From CAZPFP01 sp964585895 (GTDB lineage Bacteria; Patescibacteriota; Microgenomatia; PFEM01; JAHIFH01): a stretch of DNA of 17,120 bases. Position 1 is the stretch's first letter, and each line of letters opens with the position of its first letter. Below are positions 1-8,832 of the stretch, piece by piece. Where the stretch lies: positions 1 to 17,120 of the forward strand of contig CAZPFP010000010.1 in the NCBI GenBank assembly GCA_964585895.1, in the 5' to 3' direction. Under the pieces are notes generated by a model, which searched no databases, was not told the DNA's origin, and saw only the letters and a program-made list of their open reading frames with translations. Position numbers and translations under genes: made by a program.

Positions 1-1422
1 GCGCAGGCCGCCACCGTTCCGATAGTAGAAAGCTACTCAACAGACACCACAGGTGGAACAACTGATACTACTGTATCTCTTGCTATGCCGTCTGGACTAG
101 CTGCCGGTGATCTGATTCTAGTTATCTTTATTGACGAACAGAGCAACACCAACGACTGCCCTGCGATTACGTCGCCCGATGCTTATACCCAGATCACACA
201 TGGCAATAATTCTGCGGATGTACAGGCGGCGATTTACTGGCGCATTGCCACGGGCAGCGAAACCTGGCCGCTTGTTATAGCGGGTACTACCGGTGACTAC
301 GCGGTTGGTTGGGCACTCCGCATCTCCGGCGTAGATACAGCCGATCCTATCCACCAAACAGGCTCGTGGGCGGGCGTTGGCGCCACCGCAACCTCTGGCA
401 ACATCCCGGAAGTCACAACCACCGTTAACAACTGCCTGATTCTGGCTGTCCACGGGTTTGATGGGTCAGACGGTAACACTACATTTTCCGGCACAGGATG
501 GAGTGTAGATCAAACACTTGAAGACCCCGTCGATAATACAGGCGGCGCTTATGCTGTATGGGGACAGAAAGACCTCGCAACGGCGGGTGGTAGCGTTAGT
601 TGCGACTGGAGCACCGATGTTACTGCCGACGGCTGGGTCGGTATTCAGATTGCCATTACTCCGAATCCTAATGAAGCACCAACACTTTCCATTTCCCAGC
701 CAGACGGCGTGGATGATACGGTAACGGCAGGAACTTCCTATAATATTACCTATACTTTGTCAGACCCAGATGATGCTGCAACTGTTGATTTTTATTACGA
801 TACTGATGGTTCTGGTCTGGATGGCACGGCTATCAGTGGATGCCAAGATCAGGCCGAAGGCACCAATGCCACTTGCTCTTGGGATACAACGGGATTGGGA
901 GGAAACTTGTATGTTTACGGCATAACTGATGACGGTGTGAACGACCCAGTAAGCGATTATTCGCCAGGCCAAATTACAATCAAGGCGAGTACCGGGACGG
1001 TTTGTTCCAGCGCTATCACCTTTAGTGATTTTCCTGGCTCACCGACTGCTTGGAATGAGTTGTTCTGGACGGAAACCGAGGGGGGTGGGGCAAGCGTTAC
1101 CATGCAGATTGCCTCAAATGCTGATTGCAGCAGTCTTATTTCAGACGGCGCTTTTTCTGGCTGTGATTTCAGTAACCAACCGGAGGCAAACAATACTAAC
1201 TCCGAAGGTTTTGCGACCTCGCCAGTTGATATTAGCTGTCTTGATGAAGGAAGTTACGGGGTGATTTACCTTAAAACCACGTTGACGGCAGGCACTGGTT
1301 CGCCCACTCTTGATGATTGGGGAGTATCGGTGCCGGAAAATCCATGGTTGCTTTTTGGCTTGACGCCCTTTCTTTTGGGATTGATGAGGAGATTTAGAAA
1401 GAAGATGGAGTTTAGAGTATGA
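1..1422 (+). CDS. Secreted beta-sandwich surface protein with C-terminal exosortase sorting signal (5' partial)
   Basis: The frame is open to the first base, so the gene begins upstream. The first residues read AQAATVP, and AQA resembles a signal-peptidase AxA site, so perhaps only the signal peptide is missing (inference). An ATG at 85 is internal. Visible regions: a beta-rich first domain (to about codon 220) with the PSGLAAGDLIL start typical of bacterial surface and adhesion-like domains; an Ig/cadherin-like domain beginning NEAPTLSISQP; and a third beta-rich region rich in Cys, Ser and Thr. The C-terminus has a VPENP motif, a hydrophobic segment (WLLFGLTPFLLGLM) and a basic tail (RRFRKK). 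This is the tripartite plan of PEP-CTERM-like signals recognised by exosortases. The stop overlaps the start of the exosortase gene, which supports a substrate/enzyme pair. Base composition is visibly richer in G+C than the next genes. The ligand or surface role is unknown. Confidence 0.85.
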   Translation, partial: AQAATVPIVESYSTDTTGGTTDTTVSLAMPSGLAAGDLILVIFIDEQSNTNDCPAITSPDAYTQITHGNNSADVQAAIYWRIATGSETWPLVIAGTTGDYAVGWALRISGVDTADPIHQTGSWAGVGATATSGNIPEVTTTVNNCLILAVHGFDGSDGNTTFSGTGWSVDQTLEDPVDNTGGAYAVWGQKDLATAGGSVSCDWSTDVTADGWVGIQIAITPNPNEAPTLSISQPDGVDDTVTAGTSYNITYTLSDPDDAATVDFYYDTDGSGLDGTAISGCQDQAEGTNATCSWDTTGLGGNLYVYGITDDGVNDPVSDYSPGQITIKASTGTVCSSAITFSDFPGSPTAWNELFWTETEGGGASVTMQIASNADCSSLISDGAFSGCDFSNQPEANNTNSEGFATSPVDISCLDEGSYGVIYLKTTLTAGTGSPTLDDWGVSVPENPWLLFGLTPFLLGLMRRFRKKMEFRV

Positions 1423-2024
1423 GAGAAAAAATAACCTTTAAGATATTGTTTGTCTGCTTAGCGATCATTTTGATGCTGTTGCCTTTAGTGGCCGCTCTCA
1501 ACTCAACTTTGACTAACTTTTTTGCCAATTTAGGTTGGTATCAAGTCATTAACCAATACATTGTTCCTTGGGAAGCGCGGTTAGTAGCGGTGGCGATTCG
1601 GCCTCTGGGCATTTCCTCAGTGGTTACTCCGGATTCCCAAAGAAGTGCCTTTTACATGATGACTCGCCAAGGAACACCGATGTCCGTCAATTTGGCTTGG
1701 AATTGTCTTGGTTGGCAGTCAATGCTTCTTTTGGTGATTTCAATCATTTTTGGTCTTCGAGGCAATTTCACTAAGTTATCTAGATTAGAATGTCTTCTTT
1801 TAGGTTTTTTTGGCACTCTGCTGGTTAATGTGCTGAGGATGGCGATTGTTGCCGCCGGAATTTATTATATTAATCAGGTTTTTGCCCTGGTCGTTCATGA
1901 TTATCTGGTCGCTTTAATGACGATTATCTGGCTCATTTTCTTTTGGTGGTTCAGCTTCTCATTTGTGTTAGAAGAAAAGGTTGACCGTCGGCTTACTGAA
2001 CATGTTAGAATGAAAAAAGGGTAG
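1419..2024 (+). CDS. Exosortase/archaeosortase family transpeptidase
   Basis: A 201-aa, very hydrophobic protein with several membrane segments. The three residues expected of exosortase/archaeosortase enzymes are visible in order: Cys96 in AWNCLGWQSM, Arg140 in VNVLRMA and His160 in VVHDYL. By family knowledge the enzyme cleaves C-terminal sorting signals at the outer face of the membrane and probably transfers the protein to a lipid or glycan anchor. The start is set by the ATGA overlap with the preceding surface-protein gene, with GGAG at 1407-1410 spaced 8 nt from the ATG, so translation is probably coupled. Length is shorter than EpsH-type exosortases and nearer compact archaeosortase-like forms. 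Glycosyltransferase genes downstream match the usual link between exosortases and exopolysaccharide loci. The exact Xrt/Art subfamily cannot be assigned by eye. Confidence 0.88.
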   Translation: MREKITFKILFVCLAIILMLLPLVAALNSTLTNFFANLGWYQVINQYIVPWEARLVAVAIRPLGISSVVTPDSQRSAFYMMTRQGTPMSVNLAWNCLGWQSMLLLVISIIFGLRGNFTKLSRLECLLLGFFGTLLVNVLRMAIVAAGIYYINQVFALVVHDYLVALMTIIWLIFFWWFSFSFVLEEKVDRRLTEHVRMKKG

Positions 2025-2027
2025 GCA

Positions 2028-3353
2028 ATGAATCCAGATAGAAAGTTTTTCAATAGACCAGGAAAAAAGGAAACTCTAGCGGAAAAGCAAGAGAAGAGAG
2101 TGCAAAGAATTTCTCATTTTCGAAGCCGGTTGCCTGAGCTGACGCCCCAGTGGTGGGTGGTAACGGGAGAAATAGTGGGATTGGCGGCTCTGCTGCTGGT
2201 TAATTTTTGGCTTCTTTTACCCTTTTTTGGACAAGAGAATAAAACGAATGTTTTTTCCGCTCCGCTCATTCCCGCCTTAGCCACTCTGACCGAAAAATTT
2301 GCCTCTTTTCCTTATGGGGTAAGAATTTGGTTATTGGTTTTTCTGATTTTCTTCCCCCTTGCCTTTTATTATTTTGTCAAGGGGATTTCGAATAGAAAAT
2401 TAACCGCCTTTTTGGCTAGTTTTCTGGTTGTTTTGCCAATTGGGGTTTTCTTACGCGCCAGGGTAGAATTGGGACTTTTAGGTGAAGACGGCGCCCATAT
2501 TGCCTCTTTGAGTTTAACTCCCTTAATTTGTCTTCTTTTACTCCGTTTTCTTCGAACGGGCAGGTTTTGGACAGGCATTCTCACCGCTCTGGGAACAACT
2601 TTAGTCGCTTTAACGTCACCAATTGGTTTATTGGTACTAACGATTTTTATGGGGGTGATTACTTTTTCGGAAATGCTTTTAGGAAATGGCAGACTTAAAT
2701 TCTTGAGATTTTTGGTGGTCCTTGCTTTAGTGGTCGGTTTTTCCGCCTTTTGGTACAACCCCAAATTCGCTCTTTTAACTATTCAGTCTTCCCAGGGACA
2801 AATGGTGAAAAAGACACTGGCTAATCTCCTGCCGGTCTCTTTTTTCCTCTTGCCAATTTTAGGAGTATTGGGCTTTTTGCTTTTTGAGAATCAGCCTCAG
2901 CTTCAACCAATGTTTGTCGCTTTCTTTTTAACGATTGGTTTTGGGCTTTTTTCTCTTGGGGCGGGTGTGGTCCACCCAGCCCCTTCCCGTTTTTTACCAG
3001 CTTTTGGTATCTCTCTCGCTTTTCTAATCGGCATTATCGTAATAGGTTTATTTGATTTTTTCTTGTTTTCACCTAAAATAAGACGGTTTAAGATTGTCTC
3101 TTTCCAGCGCCGCCTTCTTGCCTTCAGTTTGCTGGGGATAATTTTTTCTCTGGTACTGGTGGTTATTACTTTAAAGAGTCAAAGCTTTTGGCAACTTGGA
3201 GAGAGCCAGATTTTAGGTTTAGCCACCGAGCAAAAAGTGGGAATTTGGGAGATAAAAGAAAAAGCCTCCGGGGCTGAAAACATTTTTGGTTGGATGATTA
3301 CTGGTTTAACCGGTTTTGGGGCAGCCGTCTTAAAAATTAAATTAAATACTTAA
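2028..3353 (+). CDS. Polytopic membrane protein, possible GT-C-like glycosyltransferase
   Basis: A 441-aa protein with a basic, lysine-rich cytoplasmic N-terminus (about residues 1-45), then roughly ten hydrophobic segments. The middle part (RARVELGLLGEDGAHIASLS followed by LLRFLRTGRFW and TALTSPIGLL-like stretches) resembles polytopic GT-C-fold or '6-pyruvoyl-tetrahydropterin synthase-related' membrane proteins, but a clear N-terminal GT-C acidic loop motif is missing, so the assignment is tentative. It starts 3 nt after the exosortase stop, with AGGG/AGG-like purines just upstream of the ATG, so it belongs to the same operon. Its position suggests a role in surface glycan or anchor assembly with the exosortase. 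It could also be an exosortase-accessory membrane protein. Confidence 0.7.
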   Translation: MNPDRKFFNRPGKKETLAEKQEKRVQRISHFRSRLPELTPQWWVVTGEIVGLAALLLVNFWLLLPFFGQENKTNVFSAPLIPALATLTEKFASFPYGVRIWLLVFLIFFPLAFYYFVKGISNRKLTAFLASFLVVLPIGVFLRARVELGLLGEDGAHIASLSLTPLICLLLLRFLRTGRFWTGILTALGTTLVALTSPIGLLVLTIFMGVITFSEMLLGNGRLKFLRFLVVLALVVGFSAFWYNPKFALLTIQSSQGQMVKKTLANLLPVSFFLLPILGVLGFLLFENQPQLQPMFVAFFLTIGFGLFSLGAGVVHPAPSRFLPAFGISLAFLIGIIVIGLFDFFLFSPKIRRFKIVSFQRRLLAFSLLGIIFSLVLVVITLKSQSFWQLGESQILGLATEQKVGIWEIKEKASGAENIFGWMITGLTGFGAAVLKIKLNT

Positions 3354-3390
3354 TTTGATGTTATATTAATTTATGTTTTGATATATTTAT

Positions 3391-4980
3391 ATGAACAAAA
3401 AAACTGGTGAAACCTTAAAGGCAAAAGAGACGACAAGAAAGAAGTCATTTTTACGAAAGATTTTGTTGCCGCTTTTAATTTTTCTTCTGGCTTTGGTAGC
3501 TCGGTTGATATCCCTTTTAGTAGTTACAAAGCCTGGTAATGCCATCGTCGGCGACGTTTACCACCATTGGCAAATTGCTTATTTGTCCAAAACAGTGGGT
3601 TTTCAACAGGGTTTTTTGCGACTTTGGGATTTTAAGGGAATGGAATATTACTGGGGCTTACTCCATCCTTTGATTCTCATTCTTGGGTTTACTTTGTCAA
3701 GATCAGTGAGCATCGTCGTGCCTCAAATGGTTTCGATTATTTTTGGCTCTTTAGTAGTGGTCTTGATTTTTTTGCTCCTCAAGCGGGATTTTAATTTTAA
3801 AGTGGCTTTAGCGGCGGCGGGCTTTTTTACTTTAATGCCAATTATTTTATTACACGATACCTCCGGACTTCAGGAACCCTTGGGAATCTTTTTTCTTCTT
3901 TTGGGGATTTATCTTTATCGTCGTTATGTTTTTCTTGCCGGTTTTTCTCTGATGATGGCGGGAATGGTCAGGGCAGAGTATTGGTTATTCGGAATAGGGC
4001 TGATTTTGGCCATAATTTTGAGGGAAAAAAGCCTTGACCGAAAACTAATAATCTCGTTCAGCTATGGCCTGCTAGCCATTTTTTATACGAAGTATTTGAT
4101 TGACCACACCGGTAATCCGATTTATCCAATTTATTGGAATTATCTGGCGATAATAGCCGGAAAATGGTCAGGCAGATCGGAATTTATCACCCCTCTGGCG
4201 CAAACGGTTAAGTTAGCCTGCCAAATTCTCTCGGGATTATTTTTTGCCAGCGGTTTGGTGGTTTTATGGAAAAAGCCTAAGACTTATCTTTTTCTACTTT
4301 TGGGTTTTATGAACTTAACTTTTGTTTTCTTCATATTAGGCTTTGGTTTTATTCTTGAGGACTATCGCGGTTGGTCTGGATTTATTAATAATCTTTGGCT
4401 GGGTAAAATGACTGCTTTTTCCTGGGGATTTTTAGGTATTTTGGCGGCAATATTTTTGTTTTATCTTCTACCCAAAAAAGTAGGGAAAATAGGAACGGTT
4501 TTAGGAATTTTAATTTTTCTGATTATTTTAGGAGCTGCTCAATTTATCTGGCCGAGCTTAGCCCACTTTTATCTCGGTTCCCAAAAAAGTAAGAATGAAA
4601 CTAGGAAAGTGGCGGAAATTATTGCCGACGAGTGGTCGGGTCAAGGCTCTATCCTTATCCCAGGGCAAACACCAAGCTTAACCTACTTTTTAGTCCATGA
4701 GCAGGGGATTTCAGGTGAGAAGCTGGCTTCTACCTTTTATGATCCCTTTTATTATTATCAAGGCGAAGATCCATTTTCCGAATGGAGTGATTTTCGCAAG
4801 GAATATATTAACTGGATTAAGGAAAGTAAAGCTGAATTGTATGTGATTACTGGTGGAGAGATTATCAGCGGCGGCAAGCTTAAAACTCATGGAAAGATGC
4901 TGGAGCTGGAAGAAGGAAGGCTTTTTGAGTTATTAGAGAGCGAAGGAGTCTACAGAATTTATAAAGTGAAAATTGAGTAA
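3391..4980 (+). CDS. GT-C family (PMT/ArnT-like) membrane glycosyltransferase
   Basis: A 529-aa polytopic protein. After a short basic N-terminus and the first membrane segment, the first outside loop carries GDVYHHW (Asp55, His58, His59), placed like the acidic metal-binding motif of GT-C transferases that use polyprenyl-phosphate sugars. A second loop has HDTSGLQEPLG, a plausible second acidic motif. About ten hydrophobic segments follow, then a soluble C-terminal domain of about 130 residues (from about residue 395) outside the membrane. Together these match dolichyl/undecaprenyl-phosphate mannosyltransferase-like enzymes. The start lies 37 nt after the previous stop in very AT-rich DNA with no Shine-Dalgarno, unlike most genes of the cluster. 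The transferred sugar is unknown. Confidence 0.78.
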   Translation: MNKKTGETLKAKETTRKKSFLRKILLPLLIFLLALVARLISLLVVTKPGNAIVGDVYHHWQIAYLSKTVGFQQGFLRLWDFKGMEYYWGLLHPLILILGFTLSRSVSIVVPQMVSIIFGSLVVVLIFLLLKRDFNFKVALAAAGFFTLMPIILLHDTSGLQEPLGIFFLLLGIYLYRRYVFLAGFSLMMAGMVRAEYWLFGIGLILAIILREKSLDRKLIISFSYGLLAIFYTKYLIDHTGNPIYPIYWNYLAIIAGKWSGRSEFITPLAQTVKLACQILSGLFFASGLVVLWKKPKTYLFLLLGFMNLTFVFFILGFGFILEDYRGWSGFINNLWLGKMTAFSWGFLGILAAIFLFYLLPKKVGKIGTVLGILIFLIILGAAQFIWPSLAHFYLGSQKSKNETRKVAEIIADEWSGQGSILIPGQTPSLTYFLVHEQGISGEKLASTFYDPFYYYQGEDPFSEWSDFRKEYINWIKESKAELYVITGGEIISGGKLKTHGKMLELEEGRLFELLESEGVYRIYKVKIE

Positions 4981-5003
4981 AAATACTGCTTCAGGGTAAA
5001 GGA

Positions 5004-6020
5004 ATGGAAGAACCTCTTGTTTCAGTGATTATTTTAAATCTTAATGGAAAAAAACACCTTAAAGAGTGTTTGTCTTCTCTTTTTAAACAAGATTATAAAA
5101 ACATGGAAATAATTGTCGTGGATAATGGTTCAACTGATGGCTCAGTAGATTTTATTAAAAAGAATTTCTGCCAAGTAAAACTAATTGAAAACAAGAGAAA
5201 TATTGGTTTTACCAAAGGAAATAACCAAGGAGCGCAAAAAGCAACCGGAAAATACCTTTTGTTTTTGAATAACGATATTAAGGTAAAAAAGAATTTCTTG
5301 TTTCCTCTAGTGGAAACCTTGGAGAACGATAAGACCATTGGGGCTGCTCAAAGCAAAATGTTGTCTTGGGGTAAGTCAAAGGTGATTGATTCAGTCGGTT
5401 GTTATTTTACTTGGCTTGGTTTTTTTTGGCATGAGGCGTATGGCGAGAAAGAAAAATCTCGTTTTAAAAATTTGAGAGAGATTTTTGGAGCGACCGGCGC
5501 GGCTTTTTTCATTTCCAAGACTCTTTTTAAAGAAATAGGCGGTTTTGACGAAACTTTTTTTATTTATTTTGAAGACATCGACCTTTCTTGGCGGGTCTGG
5601 CGAAGAGGAAAAAGGGTGGTTTTGGTTCCCCAGTCAGTGGTTTACCACAAACACGGAGCGACCGCCAGCCGAAATCTTCCTTCCAGTTTTTGTGTTTTCC
5701 ATACTTTCAAAAATAGCCTCTATATTCTCCTAAAAGATTTGAGCCTTGGCTATTTAATTTTTATTTTTCCTTTCTACCTGTTTGTTAGTCTGGCTGGCGG
5801 TTTTCTTTTTCTTTTTAGACTGAAGCCGGCCAATTTTCTTGCTGCTTATCAAGGAATTCTCTGGAATGTAATTAATCTTTCCTTAGTGATGAAGAGAAGG
5901 AAAAAGGCAAGAAAGACAATTATTTTTTCCGACAGCGAGATTTTTTCTAAGACAGCCAGAAAACCACCACCTTCTTATTTTTTCAACTGGCCCAGAGATT
6001 ATTTGAAAATTTGGGGTTGA
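5004..6020 (+). CDS. GT2 family glycosyltransferase (rhamnosyltransferase-like)
   Basis: A 338-aa GT-A fold enzyme. VSVIILNLNG (6-15) opens the nucleotide-binding domain, followed by VVDNGSTDGS (38-47). LFLNNDI (86-92, NND in place of DxD) is the metal/nucleotide-sugar site, and GGFDETFFIYFEDIDLSWR (179-197) contains the ED motif that supplies the catalytic base region. This motif set is typical of WbbL-like and other polysaccharide GT2 enzymes. One or two hydrophobic segments at about 248-272 suggest membrane attachment. AGGG...AGGA purines precede the ATG. It sits 23 nt after the GT-C gene and 4 nt before the methyltransferase gene, inside the operon. It probably adds a sugar to a lipid-linked glycan on the cytoplasmic face; the sugar cannot be read from sequence. 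Confidence 0.9.
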   Translation: MEEPLVSVIILNLNGKKHLKECLSSLFKQDYKNMEIIVVDNGSTDGSVDFIKKNFCQVKLIENKRNIGFTKGNNQGAQKATGKYLLFLNNDIKVKKNFLFPLVETLENDKTIGAAQSKMLSWGKSKVIDSVGCYFTWLGFFWHEAYGEKEKSRFKNLREIFGATGAAFFISKTLFKEIGGFDETFFIYFEDIDLSWRVWRRGKRVVLVPQSVVYHKHGATASRNLPSSFCVFHTFKNSLYILLKDLSLGYLIFIFPFYLFVSLAGGFLFLFRLKPANFLAAYQGILWNVINLSLVMKRRKKARKTIIFSDSEIFSKTARKPPPSYFFNWPRDYLKIWG

Positions 6021-6024
6021 TAAG

Positions 6025-6810
6025 ATGGATCATCAAAAAAAGATTTTTGGAGTGGCACCAGGACCTTTTGAAGTTAAGAAAGCACTGAAATTGCTTGAAG
6101 GACAAAAAGGAAGAATACTTGATCTTGGTTGCGGTTTGGGAAAGCTAACCAAGGCGATTAAGAAAAACCGACCTGACCTTGAAATCTATGGCTGTGATAT
6201 TAGTAGGGAAGCGATAAAAAAAGCTAAAAAAGATTCTCAAAAAGTTCATTTTAGGGTAGGCAGTAGTGACTGCCTGCCCTACAAGGAGAATTTTTTTGAC
6301 GCTGTTTTTGCCAGGCACGTTTTAGAACATCTAGAGGAAATTGATTTAATGATGTCAGAAGTAAAAAGAGTGCTTAAAAAAAAAGGTAATTTTTATTCAA
6401 TAACGCCGCTTGAGGGTAGCCCTTTTACTTTTGAGTATTGGGCGAGGAAAATTGAACTTATTAAGCAAGCCAGAGATAAGTATTCTGGTCATCTTCATTT
6501 TTTCTCATTCAAGGATTTAAGAGGGGTGATTGAAAAAAGTAATTTTCGGGTGGAAAATTATTTTTTTGAAGGATTTTTTTTGTATCAGCTAATTGATTGT
6601 TTCTATTTTCCTTTTTTGGTAGTTTTAAAAAGGGATTTTTCTTTTTCGTTCAGGGATGCTTTTACTGTCAGAAGAAAACCAGGTCTTTGGCGAAAATTGG
6701 CAATCATTACCAAAATGACTTTGGAAATAATTTTTGAAGCGGAGAATATATTCTGGCAAAAAATTAAGACTCCTGGTTTTATTATCTATTTTAAAGCAAC
6801 CAGAGTTTAA
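6025..6810 (+). CDS. Class I SAM-dependent methyltransferase (Methyltransf_11-like)
   Basis: A 261-aa Rossmann-fold methyltransferase. Motif I is ILDLGCGLG (31-39), the acidic end of beta-2 is GCDIS (56-60), and FFDAVFARHVLEHLEE (91-106) is the motif IV/V region with the common VLEHL signature. The C-terminal part contains hydrophobic stretches such as LIDCFYFPFLVVL that may contact the membrane or a lipid-linked substrate. It begins 4 nt after the GT2 stop, with GGGG about 8 nt ahead of the ATG. It is clearly similar to the C-terminal methyltransferase domain of the next gene (shared RPDLEI-GCD, FDAV, VLEHLE, KRVLKK and a His-loop), so the two look like neighbouring paralogues. Likely role: methylation of a surface glycan; substrate unknown. 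Confidence 0.87.
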   Translation: MDHQKKIFGVAPGPFEVKKALKLLEGQKGRILDLGCGLGKLTKAIKKNRPDLEIYGCDISREAIKKAKKDSQKVHFRVGSSDCLPYKENFFDAVFARHVLEHLEEIDLMMSEVKRVLKKKGNFYSITPLEGSPFTFEYWARKIELIKQARDKYSGHLHFFSFKDLRGVIEKSNFRVENYFFEGFFLYQLIDCFYFPFLVVLKRDFSFSFRDAFTVRRKPGLWRKLAIITKMTLEIIFEAENIFWQKIKTPGFIIYFKATRV

Positions 6811-6818
6811 AAGATAAA

Positions 6819-8828
6819 ATGAGAAAAAAGTCGTTAAAAGTGGCGGTTTTGCATCTGGCTTTTGCCTATTCTGGTGGCGGGGAGAAGTTGGTTTTAGAGG
6901 AGGCGAGGGGTTTGCGAAATAGGGGATATGAGGTCAACATCTTTACCCCTGTTTTGAACAAGGAAAAGTGTTTCCCTGACTTTATTGGTAAATACAATAT
7001 TCAAGCACTTTTACCCAACTTGCCTTATTTTGTTCCCCAACGAGAGATTTTTCAGGTAATTCTGGCTTGTATTTTAGCGCCTTTTCTTTCTTTTCGCTTC
7101 AGGAATTTTGATGTCATTTTAGCCGCCAATCAGCCTAGTCCCTGGTTGGCTTTTTGGGTGCAAAAACTGTTTGGAGTTCCTTATGTTACCTATTTGTCTC
7201 AACCGACTCGCTTTCTTCATCCGAGAAAAATTGATAAAAAGACAGGTCTTGTTTTTACCGAGAGAAAAGATCTTTTACTGGCAAGCTCTTTAATTAAGAT
7301 TTCTAAGCCTTTAGTTAATGTCGCCGACCGGTTAAGTATCGGGGAATCGGACTCGGTTTTAGCGGATGGTGAATATATCAAGGGACTTTTAGAAAGAATT
7401 TACAGCATAAGAACGGTTAATTGTCCTGCCGGAGCCCATCCTGTCAAAAAACAGATAAACCATTCTTTTCGGTACCAAGGAAGATTAAAAGTAAACGGTA
7501 AGACAATTACCAAACCTTATATCCTGTTGACTAATCGCCATTTTCCTCAAAAAAGATTTGAATACGCTCTTACCGCCCTGGCTCATGTTTTAAAAGTATC
7601 TCCCCATCTTTCCTTGATAATTACCGGAGAAGAGACAGATTATACTCAAAGATTGAAAATTTTGGCTCAACAGCTATCTTTACAAAAAAAGGTGCTGTTT
7701 TTGGGATTAGTAAAGGAAAAAGATTTGGAAAAACTCTATTTCCAAGCAATGATTTATGTTTATACTGCTCCAGAAGAAGATTTTGGCATGGGGATGGTCG
7801 AAGCCATGGCTCATGGAGTACCCGTGGTTGCTTGGAACAACGCGGGACCAACCAAGATAGTGATTGACGGGAAAACTGGTTTTTTGGCAAGACCTTTTGA
7901 CATCACCGATTTTTTGGACAAAATTTTAGAACTAACTAAAAATAAGAAGCTTAATCAAGAGATGGGAAAAAGGGCTTTAGAGAGAGTAAAGAATGAATTC
8001 TCTTATCTTAAACATCTAGATATTTTGGAAAAAGAGCTAAACCAGGCATTTAGAGCCAACAGTAATCTTTATCCTCCGCCAAGTTCTTTTTCAAGCAGGA
8101 AGTTCTGGCATTTTTCTTATGCCTTAGAGGCTCTTGAAAAAATTAAGGGGAGGGTCTTGGATATTGGTTGCGGCACGGGTGACCTACTCATGGAGCTAAA
8201 AAAGTTCAGACCTGATTTGGAGATTATTGGTTGTGATAAAAATAAGAAACCGGGGGTTTCCTCGAAGCAGTTTTTAGAAGATGAGGCGAAAATAGTCTTT
8301 GGAGATGCCGAGAAACTTCCTTTTGCCGCCAAAAGTTTTGACGCGGTTTTGATGTTTGACGTTTTAGAACATCTTGAAAATCCGAAACAGGCTTTAAAGG
8401 AGATAAAAAGGGTTTTAAAGAAAGAGGGAGTTTTTCATCTCACTGTGCCTTGCGAGAGAAGTTTGGCCACTTGGGATGGTTGGCTTTACCGTTTTTTCAG
8501 GATTAATTTGAAGCGGGATTCTATTGGTCATATTCAACTTTTTACTTCTGAAGAAATTGGAAAGATGATGAAAGAGCAGGGATTTGAAATGATTGATTAT
8601 TATTTTAGTCGGCATTTTTGGGATCAGTTTTTTTCCTTTCCTTATTTTTTGTTTATTTCCCTTTTTTATGGTGGTCGGCATTTTGACCTGCGTCAAAAAG
8701 GAGAAACTTTTCGGCCCTTAGGCTTTCTCTTAAGAATAGGGGCAGGATTAAGTAACATTGAGTCTATTTTTTTAAAAAAAGTTAAAGGAAAGTCACTTCA
8801 CCTGATTAGCAAAAAATCTGAAGAATGA
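6819..8828 (+). CDS. Fusion: GT4 glycosyltransferase plus class I SAM methyltransferase
   Basis: A 669-aa two-domain protein. Residues 1 to about 410 form a GT-B fold GT4 transferase: a glycine-rich SGGGEKLVLEEARGL segment near the N-terminus (Alg2/RfaG-like) and the C-terminal EX7E-type motif PEEDFGMGMVEAMAHGVPVV near residue 318, followed by GKTGFL. Residues from about 425 form a methyltransferase with motif I VLDIGCGTG near residue 446, IIGCDKN, and AVLMFDVLEHLEN. The domains are joined in one uninterrupted frame. It starts 8 nt after the previous methyltransferase gene with only weak purines upstream. The C-terminal domain is a paralogue of that neighbour, which suggests duplication followed by fusion. 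A single protein probably adds a sugar and methylates the glycan. Confidence 0.9.
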   Translation: MRKKSLKVAVLHLAFAYSGGGEKLVLEEARGLRNRGYEVNIFTPVLNKEKCFPDFIGKYNIQALLPNLPYFVPQREIFQVILACILAPFLSFRFRNFDVILAANQPSPWLAFWVQKLFGVPYVTYLSQPTRFLHPRKIDKKTGLVFTERKDLLLASSLIKISKPLVNVADRLSIGESDSVLADGEYIKGLLERIYSIRTVNCPAGAHPVKKQINHSFRYQGRLKVNGKTITKPYILLTNRHFPQKRFEYALTALAHVLKVSPHLSLIITGEETDYTQRLKILAQQLSLQKKVLFLGLVKEKDLEKLYFQAMIYVYTAPEEDFGMGMVEAMAHGVPVVAWNNAGPTKIVIDGKTGFLARPFDITDFLDKILELTKNKKLNQEMGKRALERVKNEFSYLKHLDILEKELNQAFRANSNLYPPPSSFSSRKFWHFSYALEALEKIKGRVLDIGCGTGDLLMELKKFRPDLEIIGCDKNKKPGVSSKQFLEDEAKIVFGDAEKLPFAAKSFDAVLMFDVLEHLENPKQALKEIKRVLKKEGVFHLTVPCERSLATWDGWLYRFFRINLKRDSIGHIQLFTSEEIGKMMKEQGFEMIDYYFSRHFWDQFFSFPYFLFISLFYGGRHFDLRQKGETFRPLGFLLRIGAGLSNIESIFLKKVKGKSLHLISKKSEE

Positions 8829-8832
8829 TTGG

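Noticed and set aside
2369..2764. 131-aa minus-strand frame opposite the membrane protein gene
   Set aside because: It is a lysine-rich mirror of a hydrophobic plus-strand gene, with no motif and no start signal.
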